Assembly: GCA_033220425.1 (NCBI GenBank)
Contig: CM065648.1
Coordinates: forward strand, 3,410,001-3,474,000
From: Lepraria neglecta
Taxonomy: Eukaryota; Ascomycota; Lecanoromycetes; Lecanorales; Stereocaulaceae
Length of the DNA: 64,000 nucleotides
Direction: 5' to 3'
In this document: positions 11,243 through 23,286 of the stretch, piece after piece
Layout: each line of letters begins with the position of its first letter
Position numbering within the stretch: the stretch's first letter is position 1
Made by a program: the position numbers and the translations under genes
Notes under the pieces: model-generated
Told to the model about the DNA's origin: nothing
What the model saw: the letters and a program-made list of their open reading frames with translations, nothing else
Databases searched by the model: none

Positions 11243-11536
11243 CTAGAAGGGGTTCACCCCCTGGATCCGCAAACCCACTGAATCCGCAAGCCTTATAGGG
11301 CTGAGGTTCATACATCGAGTTTTTATTGCATATTTCGACTTATTTAACTCTAATAGAACTACTAGCCATATATCAGCCTTGCGAGGCTTTCTTATACGTT
11401 ATCCTCTTATGTGTTTTTGAATTAATAGCGTTGAATAAGTCGATATTTGCAGTAAAAAAATTCAATGTATGGACTTCAGCCCTATGAGGCTTGCGGATTC
11501 AGTGGGTTTGCGGATTCAGGGGGTGAACCATTCTAG
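11243..11536. mobile_element. 294-bp MITE with about 100-bp terminal inverted repeats, pogo/Fot1-related
   Basis: The left end (CTAGAAGGGGTTCACCCCC...) and the reverse complement of the right end (CTAGAATGGTTCACCCCC...) match over roughly the first 100 bp, including a shared AACCCACTGAATCCGCAAGC block and ATAGGGCTGA. The arms nearly meet, leaving a short unique centre around 11345-11410. There is no coding capacity. The flank is TA on the left and CA on the right, which fits a decayed TA duplication. The outer repeat and the ATAGGGCTGA..TTTTATTGCATATT block recur at the 5' end of the pogo/Fot1-like relic at 31247, so it is probably a deletion derivative of that group. Confidence 0.75.
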
Positions 11537-12030
11537 CACGATAGGGCTGAATTTCATAGCTATTAGCAGATGACAATCGGCACAACACTTCAGAGTCTCA
11601 TGACTCCAAGCACGATTGTGGAATGCCATAACGCGACTTTGACCTCACCAAACAACACTTACAGCGCGACACTCTCATCAGCCGTTTGTTTGCTCGAGGG
11701 ACCCATGTCAACCCCCGTCCCCTTCTGACGCACGTTGCAGTAACGAACCCAGGCAGGACAAGGCTGTAGACAATAGGTATTCTGGATGACACTTGCATGA
11801 GAAATATCCATGTTGACTCGAAAACGTTATGGATTCGGGGCGGCGTGTGCTTATCTCCTCCTCCTTGGTTGCCACCAGGGTGTTGGAAAAGAATGAACTT
11901 GATCTTGAGTGACAAGGACACTTTAGAACTTTATGGACTGTCCGAGGGAGGAAGGAGGCATGCGTAGCTCCGGCCACAAGGAATCGTATTAATTCGAAGA
12001 CCATATTGAGATGCTGCAGTTCATCAACTC
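11537..12030. other. Intergenic, MITE to PRI1 3' end
   Basis: No supported gene is seen. Another ATAGGGCTGAATTTCA motif sits right beside the MITE (about 11543-11559), like the one at 31299, so a second decayed relative may lie here. A 98-codon minus frame at 11708-12004 has an ATG but shows no family resemblance or splice context. Confidence 0.4.
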
Positions 12031-13739
12031 TCAGAATTCCATCGCATCATCATCTTCTCTCTCCCTCTTCACGCCCTTCTCATCTTTTAGCAAGCCTGCC
12101 ACATAGCTCCTAAAGTAATCGACGTATGGCTTTAAGCTCGTTTTCTCATAGTCCTGGGCCTTCTTTCCTTCACCTTCCTCCCTCAGATCTCGACCATCAT
12201 ACTCGTCAATCTCCCCCAACAGTTCCGTCACAGTGGGCACACCAAGAGGATCGAATTTCGCCAATCTCCGAGTATCGATAGGCACGCAGACTCTGCCCGT
12301 TTTAGGATGGATGACAAAAGGAGACTTCAGTAAATGTATCTGCTTTTTGCTGACCTCAACGTCGAGACGGGGGTAAGTATACTCGAGTACGATGTCTTGC
12401 TTTGCATCCAAGAGAGCTTTACCATCCAAGGTTTTGCTGGCACCACTTTTGGCAAGAGCGTCTATGTCAGCCCATTTACTGGTACTGGATCGACCAGGAG
12501 CTGTATCCCATTTCTTGCGTAGAGCGTCGTTCAAAGCTTTGTCTGGAAGTAATTGAAGTAGGCGTTCGGCTTTTTGGGGTTCTGCCCAAGGGTCTTGGTC
12601 TTCCAGAATGTCACGCTGGAAGTGGTCTTTTAGAATGTCCAGGCTTCGGCTGCAAGGTGGTTAGGTCACGTGTAACAGATACGTCGCTTTTAAGACAAGA
12701 GAACTTACGCCAAATGTGGGTGCAAAGGCCGTTTCACGTTGACCCTTTTCCCACTCTGTGCTCCACCTTTGATCAACTCCAAATATCCTGCGAGAGCCTT
12801 CCTCTTCTGGTCATCCATGTTCCTCGCTCTTTTGTCGCTGATCCAAGCATGCGCTCCTCTTCGTCCTGAGTAAACCCACATGATATGCTCGAATCCAAAA
12901 TCTTCTCTTAAAGCCGCATCCACGACTTTGATAGCCATAGTCACGAACGACCAGCACTTGTGACAGATGTTCGCCTTGTCGCAGCATGTTCGTATCTCAT
13001 CGTAATCCGTCAGATCTATGTCGAAGACTAGTTCTTTTGCTATGGGACGAAATGCGGTGGACTTGCGAAGAGTCTTCCGGTCTCGTGGATTTGCCGTATA
13101 CACAGGACCTATTTCGAAACGGGAGGGATTGAGGCGGAGGATGTCTTTTCGAAGCCTAAGTCCCATTATTGGTTTGAAACATTGGAGGGACGGAAATCTA
13201 TACTCACAGGTCTCCCGTTGGAAAACTTTGGTATCTTAGATAGGCGTCATTCTGCAGCGTGAAGGCAAATTCGCGATGGCCGAAGTCATTCGATGGCTTC
13301 ATTGAGTGGTTCAACCATTGAAAGAGGTAGCGAAATGGGAACAGGCGTTGATAGAAGGCTAGCATGACTTCTGGGTCTGTGTACTTTGCTGCAGGAGCGA
13401 GCTGTCTAGAGGCATCGTATTAGAGATCAGTCACGAAATGATTGCACAAATCTCTTACAAGGGTGCAGCTGGCGGGCTGCTTTCGACCTTTGCTGTCGCA
13501 GCTCCGGAGCTCGAGAACTCGTCATCGTCTTCATCATCGTCGTTGAAAATATCCTCCAGCTTGACGTCGGCCTTTGGCGCTTCTCTTATCGTGTCCCCGT
13601 CCTCTTGTTCATTCTCATCGGCTTCTTCCCTTTCCTCTTTTACCTCATCTACAGCGTGAGGAGGCGCGTCTGGCAGCACACTGTCTTCTTCTGTAGGGCT
13701 AGAGGGGGCGACTGGGTCTGTGACTGTAGAGTGTGGCAT
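12031..13739 (-). CDS. PRI1: DNA primase small (catalytic) subunit
   Basis: This is the catalytic subunit of the eukaryotic primase of the polymerase alpha complex; it makes the RNA primers for replication. Four exons, 13459-13739, 13208-13405, 12709-13155 and 12031-12649, with introns of 52 to 59 bp, give 514 residues. The catalytic carboxylates sit in ELVFDIDLTDYDE (Asp205 and Asp207). The zinc motif is CC at 217-218 with ICHKC at 223-227. The nucleotide-binding SGRRGAH is at 256-262. Further family blocks are present, such as LRLNPSRFEIGPVY and HPHLA. Residues 1-95 are an acidic, Glu/Asp-rich extension not found in the human protein, where the family core is about 420 residues. The tail ends in a Lys/Arg/Asp-rich stretch. 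The start ATG is at 13737-13739. Identification is secure. Confidence 0.96.
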
Positions 13740-13992
13740 GATGCTAAGCCGTCGAGATCCTAGGTGTTTACACACGACTTTGGAGCAATTGTAAAGGGTG
13801 GAAGGTCGAGGTTGGAGGCGCGTCGGACGCGTTTCGCGTTAAGTTCCAGGTACCAAGTCTTGGCAACGGTCAAAGGCAAATATCATCTGCACAGACGATA
13901 GGGAGAAAGATTGAGATTCTGGCGTAATGGTTCATCTGTATAGAGAAATGGCTCTAGATATTTACTGTACATCATCGTAGTATAGGATGAGC

Positions 13993-14438
13993 TTCTGCAA
14001 AAGGTCAGATCCTTGGTGGTACAGTTAAAGCGACCGGCCGTAAAGCTCACATTTACGTTTTAAATATTCAGTGTCAGTGTCTTTATTGTCATTCCTGGCT
14101 TCCTCCAACATTGAATCAATGCCCTTCTCTTTCAGTGCTTTCTGGCAATGATCAGTTTGAGGGTGGAGTAGTGTGGGCCGATTTGCTAACCGTAAGACAT
14201 TTCTTGTAATCCTTGAAAAGGGACTCGCACTCATCTGTGGTTGACTCGCCCCGAAGGAACTCTGTCTACTCATCAGTGTCTATCAAGGCTGGGTGTTTGG
14301 GCTTCGTACTGTCGCTGTACCACTTTAGGAAACATGAGTCGTAGCGTCTAAAGCCGATTTAGAAACAATACTAGCCACGTAGTAAAGTAATACTCACCCC
14401 TTCACTTCATTACATTCCTGTGCAAGTGACGAAGACAT
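13993..14438 (-). CDS. MDM35: MDM35, twin CX9C intermembrane-space lipid-transfer partner
   Basis: Mdm35 is a small intermembrane-space protein that binds Ups1/Ups2 so that they can carry phosphatidic acid or phosphatidylserine across mitochondria. The model has exons 14398-14438, 14310-14347, 14191-14261, 14051-14141 and a last exon holding only two bases of the stop (13993-13994). Introns are 48 to 56 bp. The twin CX9C motif is complete: Cys9 and Cys19 (ECNEVKGRYDSC) and Cys38 and Cys48 (ECESLFKDYKKC), followed by the family block ALKEKGIDSMLEEAR. The product is 80 residues. If the last intron (donor GTGAGC, acceptor TTTTGCAG) is retained, the frame runs eight more residues to a stop at 14025. 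It lies head-to-head with RRP6. Confidence 0.92.
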
Positions 14439-14673
14439 CCCAAAGACTTGTGATTACCCTTCTGGGGTTTGCACAGGAAAAGTGAGCCGTCCGGGTGGGC
14501 ATCAACACCTGCAAAGCAAAGTGAGAATTGAGGCTCCGCGGCCGTTAGGCTAGAGATCCCTGCACAGATCTTTTATGACCGATACTTCCACTCAAAACTC
14601 TCGTCTCAAATAACTCCCTTTGCGGCATTCCTAGACGGGTCATGATGCGGCCTATAGTGCCGGAAATTTAATC
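14439..14673. promoter_or_regulatory. Bidirectional promoter region, MDM35 and RRP6
   Basis: Only 235 bp separate the MDM35 start (minus) from the RRP6 start (plus), so both genes share this upstream DNA. It contains a GC-rich core (GGCTCCGCGGCCGTTAGG near 14531). No other feature is seen. Confidence 0.5.
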
Positions 14674-17303
14674 ATGGCCACCGAAAATGCCTTCAAAGAT
14701 ATGAAAGATGGTATCTCATCGGTATTGATTGACACTACTCGGACTGCTGGGCAAATTTCCAATGAAGACCTCGCGTTCCATCGGTCGTCAAATCCCTCCG
14801 TCATATCTCTACTTGAGCAACAGAACACAAGACTACTACAGCTTGCGCGAAGACTGACACGGACTGCCACCTCGGGGACCGACGTTAGCGCACCTCAACT
14901 TTTTAATATAGACTCAGTCGAAGACAATTGGAAGGGAATCGTGGATGTCTTCGACAATCTGCTTGAGAAGGCCGATGCTTGCCTTGATGAATACACCGGC
15001 GTTATCAGGAGGCTAAGTCCAACCCTGGAAGAGAAGATTAAGAAGGCTGCACCCTTGGCTGGAAAGCAGAGACCCAGCCAAGCTTATCGCACGCAGAACA
15101 TTGCCAAACCTCAATTGCTCTTCGCCAAAGTCCCCACCAATGATGACTCTACCCCTTTCAAGCCGTTGTTGCGCTCAAAACCTCATGCCGTTACGCCGCT
15201 TGAGGAGAGCCTTACCCCGGTCCCCTCTGAAGATGGCTCTACGCAGTATGCCCTAAATTTTTGTCTCTCCCTGATAAAGGCCGCTAAACTCTCTCGGAAA
15301 TTTGTTAACAACTAATTCAGGCACAAGCATCCCTACGAGACGGAAATCAAACGATCCCAGTATCTCGCTGCAACCTACGTGAAATCCGACCCGATACCCT
15401 ATCTGCCGTACGAAAGCACTAAAGCTACTCTTGTCGATACGCTCGAGGCGGTGGTGTCTATGGTTCAAGAGCTCAGATTGGCAAAGGAGATCGCGGTCGA
15501 CCTGGAACATCATGATGAACATTCCTATATCGGTCTTGTGTCGTTGATGCAGATCAGCACAAGAGACAAGGATTGGATTGTTGACACTCTCAAGCCCTGG
15601 CGACAAGAGCTTCAGATACTCAACGAAGTCTTCGCCGATCCTAAGATCCTCAAGGTAAGGATGGACAATTGAGCTGGCTGTCACTCGTTAATGTTCGTAC
15701 AGATTTTCCATGGCGCTTTCATGGACATGATCTGGCTGCAAAGAGATTTTGGGCTCTATGTGGTTGGTTTGTTCGACACCTTCCATGCATCTCGATCTCT
15801 CGGGTATCCCAAAAACAGCTTAGCTTATCTTCTCAAACATTTTGCCGGCTTTGACGCTGCGAAACAGTATCAAATGGCCGACTGGCGAGTACGGTTGGAA
15901 AGCCCCAAGAAACTTTCATAGCACCAAAATCCATACTAATTTGACAACATAGGCCACTACCAGAAGAGATGTTCAACTATGCTCGCTCTGACACCCACTT
16001 CCTGCTCTACATATACGACAATCTGCGTAACGAACTCATCGAGAAGTCGGACAGCTCCCAACCGGACGGCAACCTAATAGAAGTTGTTTTGAACAATTCG
16101 AAAGAGGAAACCCTCCAGCGATACGAACGCCCACTTTACGACCCTCAGCGCGGCTTGGGAACCATGGGGTGGTACAATATGCTCTGCCGTACGCCAGCTC
16201 TGTTCAGTCGAGAACAATTCGCTGTATTCAGAGCAGTACACCAGTGGCGAGATGAAATTGCTAGGCAGGAAGATGAGAGCCTCCATCACATCATGCCAAA
16301 ACATGTCCTGTATAGCATCGCCAGAGAAATGCCTTTGGACATGCCTTCACTGCTTGGCTGCTCCCACCCAATGTCGAATATCTTTCAGAAAAGAAAGAAA
16401 GACTTACTCGGCGTAATCAAAAACGCTAAGATGGTGGGTGCTACTGGACCTGAAATGAAAGACTTGATGCAAACTGTTTACCCTGTCTATGTTGATCGTA
16501 TAAAATCGAATGGAGCTCGTCAAGCGGTTGCAAAGTCAGCGATTGTGAAAGAGGAGCAACAAGCACCGCAGGCATCGAGTCGAAGTGACCTGCTGGCTAG
16601 AGCTGACAATTCCAATTTCTGGGGCTCAACCATTCGTAGTCTAGGCGACTTTTCTCGACTACATTTGCATGACGAAAGCCTTCGCCTATTTTTACCACTG
16701 CCGCAGCTTACTGCAGAGATTTTTGAGGACCATAAGGCTAAACAAACAGCTGCTCTTGAAGTGCCTACGACCGATCCTAGCTCACGTGCCGAGCATCAAT
16801 ACACAAAGGATAGGAAATCAAAAGAAGATGACATTTTTGTTGTCAAGCGAGCCGGCGGCTCACACAAACGTAAGGCTGCTGACCAGTCCAATACCCCAGA
16901 ATCGTCCTCGCCAAACGCAGATGATGAAATGGCAGATGTCGCTGATAAGGAAATTGACGAAATGGACATCTCTCCCACTGCCGGCAACGCTAATCAACAG
17001 ATTGAAGCGGACCGGGAGCTACAAAGGACAGCAGAAGAGAAGCACCAAAGGAGATTGGAGAAGAAGCGGCTGAAGAAGGAGAAATTATTGCTCCAAGCGG
17101 AAGGCGTTGCTGCTAATCAAGAGCCTGGGGAGGTAGAGGCCTTCGACTATGCGAATGCGCCATCACTGTTGCATGCTCCTAGGGAGAACGCCAATAGTAT
17201 GGAAGGAGGCGTCAATCCCTACAACAAATCACGGGATATCCCGAAGGGCATGCGGAAGACAAAGAGAGAGGTTGGGGGGAAAAGCTTGACGTTCAAGGGC
17301 TGA
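14674..17303 (+). CDS. RRP6: Exosome 3'-5' exoribonuclease Rrp6 (EXOSC10)
   Basis: Rrp6 is the nuclear exosome-associated, distributive 3'-5' exonuclease that trims rRNA, snoRNA and other RNAs. Exons 14674-15245, 15321-15654, 15703-15893 and 15953-17303 give 815 residues. The order is an N-terminal PMC2NT region (about 10-110, where Rrp47 binds), a DEDDy exonuclease, an HRDC domain at about 430-510, and a long Lys/Glu-rich tail ending in the family signature [13 protein letters not shown]. Catalytic residues are visible: Asp250 and Glu252 in [12 protein letters not shown], Asp310 in [16 protein letters not shown], and Tyr375 and Asp379 in NYARSDTHF. The third intron uses the unusual donor GTTGGA, chosen because it restores the conserved ADWRVRPLPEEM. 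Family length is about 700 to 880 residues. Identification is secure. Confidence 0.96.
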
Positions 17304-18787
17304 GGCAATGTTCTGAAGACACTCGATCAAGACAGCACGTGTATCTTAAGGCGATCGGATTCATTGATGCTTGCATTTGCTAACAGGGCGAGACTTGTGG
17401 GCTTGCAACAGAGATAGCGGCTCTTCGGCCCTAAGATGTCAAGCATTAGTAGTTCCTGCACGTGAAGCAAATCCGTCCCTCTCGTGCATCCCTAGGGACT
17501 AGAGTCGATCAATTGCCACATGTGTCGTGTTAATAATGACTCCGCATGCAATCCTTGGCCCTGCACGTCAGCCCAGACTAGGCAGGGATGATCATTGCTC
17601 TAAGGTTCTGTACCTGAAGAGCTGAAACGTTAATAGATATCCTACTCGAAGCAGCAAAGATCTGCAAAAATGAAAGAGATGGATTGCTCTAGACATGATA
17701 TTTGAAGTTGAAGACATAGCATTCTTCGCTCTTATCATGCTCGAACGATGATAAGACATGGCCTCATGACCTACTAGTAGATTACCTCGCAGCATGTTAT
17801 CTTTTCCCAACAACCAAAGGTTGGCTATACAAGCTTCAGCAGCATGGTCAGGAACAGAGATCCTCGCACTGCCCTAATTTCCATCTTCTGCCCCATTTGT
17901 AATTGAATCCAACAGGAAGTTATTGTCTTACTCAGTCTAGAAGTAGCAATCTCGGTACAGAAGTGTAAAGCTCCCCGCGGTGACTACCAAAGTATTTTGA
18001 GCGAGCCAATGCAACGGGACCGGGTGATGATGTCTCATATTTCAGCCTATCGCAGATTTTTTGGACCAATCGCCGATGAACAAAGATACATACTAATCAG
18101 TCCAACAGCATTTGGAAGGACTGTGTAAGAAGCTTTGGAGGTATATATGAAGTCAAAGCGCACTGTGCGTGTGGGTGGGTGCCTGCAGCGAAGGGGGCCC
18201 CACAAAGTTGTAAGTTCCTTGCATGACGAGCATCTTTAGCGACGCTAGTTGGCTACCGCCATAGCCGTGTGATCGCCCACTGAAGCTTTACTATTCGCCC
18301 CGTTATTATTCACTCCATCTCCTTCCAAAAGGTAGAAAAAGTGGACGACGATCGCTCCGTCTGCCTATTACGCCCTTATTCTATCATCGCAGCATCCATT
18401 GTTGCAGGCTGCCAAGGCCGAGGACGTCACAAAAACAATTCCCTTCAATTCGGAACCCCCACCTTCCCGACAAACCTTCTAATCTTCAATGATACTGCAA
18501 AGACCTCCAATCAGGAGCGCCTGCGCACACTCATCTTGACCGTTACAGCTGTTGCGCCAGGGATCTGCGACCAATCTACAATTACTCCGGACCCGGGCGA
18601 CTGGAGATTGCGCACATTCCAAAGCTGCTAACGACAACGTCAGAGTCAACTGGGAGCTAGTAACAGCAACGGTATCCCTCTACAGACTACCCGAAGCTTA
18701 AGAAGCCGTCCTCCCAGCAGCGCTGCGTGCACTCACAGCTTTCCCGACTGGCCTCTGTCACCATCACCTGCAACCCTCAGACCCAGC
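17304..18787. promoter_or_regulatory. Long intergenic region upstream of the RasGAP gene
   Basis: About 1.5 kb lacks a supported gene. The part near 18300-18787 is C-rich and CT-rich and is probably the transcription start zone and 5' leader of the RasGAP gene. Several open frames exist here, but none has splice support, codon bias or family resemblance. No repeat or tRNA is seen. Confidence 0.45.
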
Positions 18788-21294
18788 ATGTCTGTCGCAG
18801 TTATGCCCCACCTTTCGAGGGCGTCAACATCCTCCTCCTCCTCTCACGTCCCAGTATCACGCCAGAATACTGTCTCTTCCAATGATGGACGCTCTGCGCG
18901 GCAATCGAAAAGGTACTCGACCGCTCTGTACCTGTCCATGTCAGCGAAGGAGAAGGACTTGGAGATTGAGGATGATCTAGCAAGAGGTATGGAAGCAGAT
19001 AACAGTATGCACCGTGTCTTAGCTGACGTTTGAAAAGCCCAAAAGGTGCAAAGAGACTACAAGTCCAAGATATCAAGTCAATCGAAGAAGAATTTCGTGC
19101 TCGAGAAGGACGTCCGGTATCTTGATTCTAGGATAGCGCTCCTGATCCAGAATCGTATGGCGCTAGAAGAGGTGAGTTTTGTGCGTGCATCTTACATCAT
19201 GTCACACTAACACGGATTGAATAGCAAAACGAGGTCGCAACCCATCTAGAAGACGCCGCGGACCTACAAGAAGGCTTCTTTCCCAATGACGAGAAGACGC
19301 AGAGATACGGCAACCTCCTCTTCCTCCTCCAGTCGGAACCCCGGCACATTGCACACCTGTGCCGGCTGGTGAACATGCAAGAAATCGATTCCCTACTACA
19401 AACAGTCATGTTCACGATATACGGAAATCAATACGAGAGCCGAGAAGAGCATCTTCTACTAACAATGTTTCAATCAGTACTGACATACCAATTTGATAAT
19501 ACCCCTGAATATTCATCTTTACTACGAGCTAATACCCCTGTTTCGCGCATGATGACTACTTACACCAGACGTGGACCGGGCCAGAGCTATCTGAAGGTTG
19601 TGTTGCAAGCAAAAATTAATTCGTTGATCGAACTGAAGGATGTGGATCTAGAAATAAACCCCTTGAAGGTGTACGGAACCATGATTGAGCAGATCGAGCG
19701 AGACACGGGGAGCGTGCCAGATTACCTTCCAAGAGGCGTGACCGCCGAACAAGCCGCGGAGAACAGGGAGGTCCAGGCCATAATTGCCCCGAGACTCACC
19801 ATGTTGATGGAGCTTGCGAACTCATTTCTGGAGACAATCTTCCAAGGACTTGACGAGACTCCGTACGGCATTCGATGGATATGCAAGCAGATCAGAAGTC
19901 TGTCCAAGAGGAAGTACCCCGACGCAAATGACCAGACCGTGTGCACTTTGATTGGAGGCTTCTTTTTCTTGAGGTTCATCAACCCAGCTATTGTCACCCC
20001 GAGATCATACATGCTTATCGACGGCCAGCCCGAAGAACATCCAAGGAGGACCCTCACATACATTGCCAAGATGCTGCAAAACCTAGCGAACAAACCGTCA
20101 TATGCCAAGGAGCCCTACATGATGAAGCTCCAGCCGTTCATCCAACAGAATAAAGAGCGTGTCAACAAATTCATGTTGGACCTGTGCGAGGTGCAAGACT
20201 TTTACGAAAGCCTCGAAATGGATAACTACGTTGCCCTCTCCAAAAAGGACCTTGAGCTTTCAATTACGCTCAATGAGGTATATTCTACGCATGCGCTGCT
20301 GGAAAAGCACAGTGCTGCCCTCGGAAAGGACGACAATTCGCACCTAAATGTCATTCTTCAGGAGCTCGGTCCCGCCCCAGCCCAGCTTCCCAGAAAAGAT
20401 AACCGCACCATCAACCTTCCCCTCTTCAGCAAATGGGAGCACGCTATTGATGATCTTACCGCTGCTCTAGACATCACCCAAGAGGAAGTCTACTTCATGG
20501 AAGCCAAAGCTACCTTCGTACAAATTTTGCGCTCTCTGCCTCCCAACTCCTCCGTCTCTCGACGTCCTCTACGCCTCGATCGCGTTGCGGAAGCAGCTGC
20601 AACGCTGAAAAACGATGCTGTTATGGTGCGAAAGGGCATCAGGAGTATGGAGTTACTTAGCCAATTGCAGGAACTCGGTGTCATCGACAAGTCTGACGGG
20701 TTCTCTCTTTTGCGTGACGAGGTCGAGTCCGAGCTCATACACCTCGGCTCTCTGAAAGAAAAGGTGCTTGAAGAAACGAAGAAGCTCGAGGAAGTTTTCC
20801 GCACTATCCGCGACCATAATAGCTATCTTGTGGGACAATTGGAGACGTACAAGTCTTATCTACACAACGTGCGGAGTCAGAGCGAGGGCAAGAGCAGAGG
20901 CAAGCAGAAGGTGCAGGTGCTCGGGCCGTACAAGTTTACGCATCAACAACTGGAGAAGGAAGGCGTTATTCAGAAGAGCAATGTGCCGGAGAATCGGAGA
21001 GCGAACATATTCTTCAACTTCACGAGTCCGTTGCCCGGGACTTTCGTCATCAGTCTGCATTACAAAGGTAAGAGAATGGCCCTCTACAAGGCATGTCCGA
21101 GAGCGACCCAATACTAATGAGTGCGCTTGATAGGGCGTAATCGTGGGCTACTCGAATTAGATCTCAAGCTAGACGATCTTCTCGAGATGCAAAAGGACAA
21201 CCAAGAGGCGCTCGATCTTGAATATGTGCAATTCAATGTCCCGAAGGTGTTAGCATTGCTGAACAAGCGCTTCGCGAGGAAGAAAGGCTGGTAG
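18788..21294 (+). CDS. Ras GTPase-activating protein (Gap1/Sar1 type)
   Basis: RasGAPs switch Ras off by speeding GTP hydrolysis. This one matches the small fungal type (fission yeast Gap1, Aspergillus GapA), which governs polarity and hyphal growth. Four exons, 18788-18986, 19038-19171, 19225-21067 and 21134-21294, give 778 residues. The N-terminus (1-60) is Ser-rich and followed by a short coiled coil ([15 protein letters not shown]). The RasGAP domain runs from about 145 to 450. It contains the hallmark [14 protein letters not shown] at about 357, YLKVVLQ, and the helical core [11 protein letters not shown] RasGAP C-terminal domain follows (about 500-650, with [15 protein letters not shown]). 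The end contains [17 protein letters not shown] and FVISLHYKG. The last intron splits the LHYKG codon (phase 1) and the final exon adds 53 residues. Confidence 0.94.
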
Positions 21295-22264
21295 TGCCGG
21301 TCAAAACAAGGCAGCTTTTGGTGTCCGGGGTACGAGTTTTAAGGATGGGTTTCATTGGGAAGGCGATACTCAGCGGTGTTCGATTGGGGAGGCAACACAT
21401 TCGCATTCTTGGATACCACCAGCTCGAATTGGGCATGTCTAGGGAGGGATTACGGGGGAAGGACGTCGATTTAGGGTCGAGAAACGTCAAGATGTATCTA
21501 GGTACGTAACTTGACTAGCTGCACAGCGATGGAGGAGTATCAGGGGTATTTGGTGGCGCTATTCCGACTGGCTCGGAATCTTCATTTTGGGTTATGGTGG
21601 GTGGCACTTTATGAGGTGATCTCTTAATAGGCGGTGGGTATCAACGCAGCGGATTGGCAAATAGGACAGAGCTGGTTGTTCATGTAATATATACTATACT
21701 TAGGGCATAGCTGGGAGGCGAAAAGTCAGCAATAGTCATCAATATAACTCTACAGTACCCGCTGAAGGATTGTGATAGCCCGCCACAGTGTTGGTTCCTC
21801 GACTTGAAGTCAAAACTATCTCTTCTTTCCCATATACACTTGTCTCTTCTCCTCTATGTCCTGGTTGTGGGGCCAATACTACACATCCCCATGGATCTTC
21901 GTATTGCTACTACTTCTCCCTGCTGAAAACCCTTTAGCTTTGAACATAACACCTGCATACCGCCTTCTCCTAAACATTCTCCCTTTTAGCATACAATACC
22001 TAGTTTCAAAGTAGGTTCCCACCGTGTGTTGAAACCCACCCCCGGTCAGATATAACAATGCCTTGGAAGTATAACAAAGGCACCCGCGGCGTACCAAAGT
22101 TCGCTCGAGAGGTCATTCATGTTCATGGCATGGAAGAGTTCTCTTAGAGTGGTATCATCGCTTTCGTTCACTTCCGCTTATCAATGCTACCAAGAATGGA
22201 GAGTAAGTAGCGCTTTTCATCTTTCTCACGGAAGCACCCTCTCCCTCCAGCCTCCTCCCACACC
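21295..22264. other. Convergent intergenic region, RasGAP and CHO1
   Basis: 970 bp lie between two stop codons that face each other. No gene with start, splice and family support is seen. Short CT-rich stretches occur around 21825-21900 and 22240-22390. The latter lies just past the CHO1 stop, opposite in sense. Confidence 0.45.
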
Positions 22265-23286
22265 TTACGGCTTAGGAATATGTATACTCTTGCTAACCAT
22301 CGCACACCCCCATCCCACAAAAATACCAACAATAGGGTGCACACCACCTCCCAGCCCTCCCAGTTCCCACAACCCTCCAATAACACCTTGATCCCCCCCC
22401 TCTACCATACCACTCCATACACACCACGCCATCCCGGATACGATGCCTAGAGAAGTAGGTATAGGTGTGCCCTCAAAATATTTGCTTTTTCCGGTGCTGT
22501 CTTTTGGCAACGAGGACACGGTGACATTGAAGCGGGCGAGGCGAGTCAAGCCGCAGAGGACGAAGAAGGAGAGGAGGAGGGTATCGAGGGGGGTGCGGAG
22601 GCCGAGGGCAAAGGCGCAGGAGGCGGGGGCGACGCCGAAGGAGATCTGTAAGACGGATATTAGCCCCTGTACGCATACAGCAAGCAAATTCTATAGACGC
22701 GGCTCTTCTCAACAGCGGAGGCTCAACATGAATTTGAAAAAAAGCCAAATATACACATACCAAATCCGCCAGCGAATCCAGCTCCTGCCCCATCAAACTG
22801 CTCTTACCCCTCCACCTCGCGACCTTCCCATCCATAAAGTCGAAGAAGAGCCCAAAAGGCATGAAACCCAGCGCTGCCCATATGTTGCCGTAGGAGTCTG
22901 GGGGACCGAGACAGTAGCGCATGGAGGAGAGGATGGACATGAAACCGCAGAAGCCTAGAGGATTGTAAGACATGTACAGACGAGCGGCTTCGAGGATAGT
23001 AAGGGGGAGCAGACCATTGAGTTCAGTAATCAGGTCAGCGAGGTGGAGAGCTCTGCGGGAGTGTTAGTGAGGCTGTTGATTTGGGGGAAGGGGACGGGGG
23101 AGGGCGGACCTGATCATGGAGAAGTGGCCTGTGTCCTCTGCTAGGAGTTTTGCTTGTTTCTCTTGACCTGTGCTCGTTTAGCCAGCAGCCCCAAGCATGT
23201 GCGGTCAGGGAGTACAGACTTGGTTGCGGTGTTTTTGTGGGTTTCTGGTTCACGCCGCCATTGGCGGCGCTCGAGCGGAGAGACAT
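22265..23286 (-). CDS. CHO1: CDP-diacylglycerol--serine O-phosphatidyltransferase (phosphatidylserine synthase)
   Basis: This ER membrane enzyme makes phosphatidylserine from CDP-diacylglycerol and L-serine, the first step of the de novo route to phosphatidylethanolamine and phosphatidylcholine. Four exons, 23220-23286, 23110-23167, 22761-23052 and 22265-22645, give 265 residues (yeast Cho1 is 276). The CDP-alcohol phosphotransferase motif spans residues 113-138, with key residues Asp113, Asp116, Gly117, Ala120, Arg121, Gly130, Asp134 and Asp138. Family blocks [17 protein letters not shown] and YNPLGFCGF precede it, and [11 protein letters not shown] follows. Several hydrophobic helices surround the motif. 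The first intron needs a GTCTGT donor to give the conserved continuation, so the N-terminal 22 residues are less certain. With MDM35 also in the window, two steps of phospholipid supply are linked only by proximity. Confidence 0.93.

Noticed and set aside
11708-12004. A 98-codon minus frame with an ATG
   Set aside because: Low-complexity Ser/Cys composition, no family match, and it lies in the 3' flank of PRI1.
17592-17813. Short minus-strand frame between RRP6 and the RasGAP gene
   Set aside because: No family match or splicing; it sits in a long region that looks like promoter and leader.
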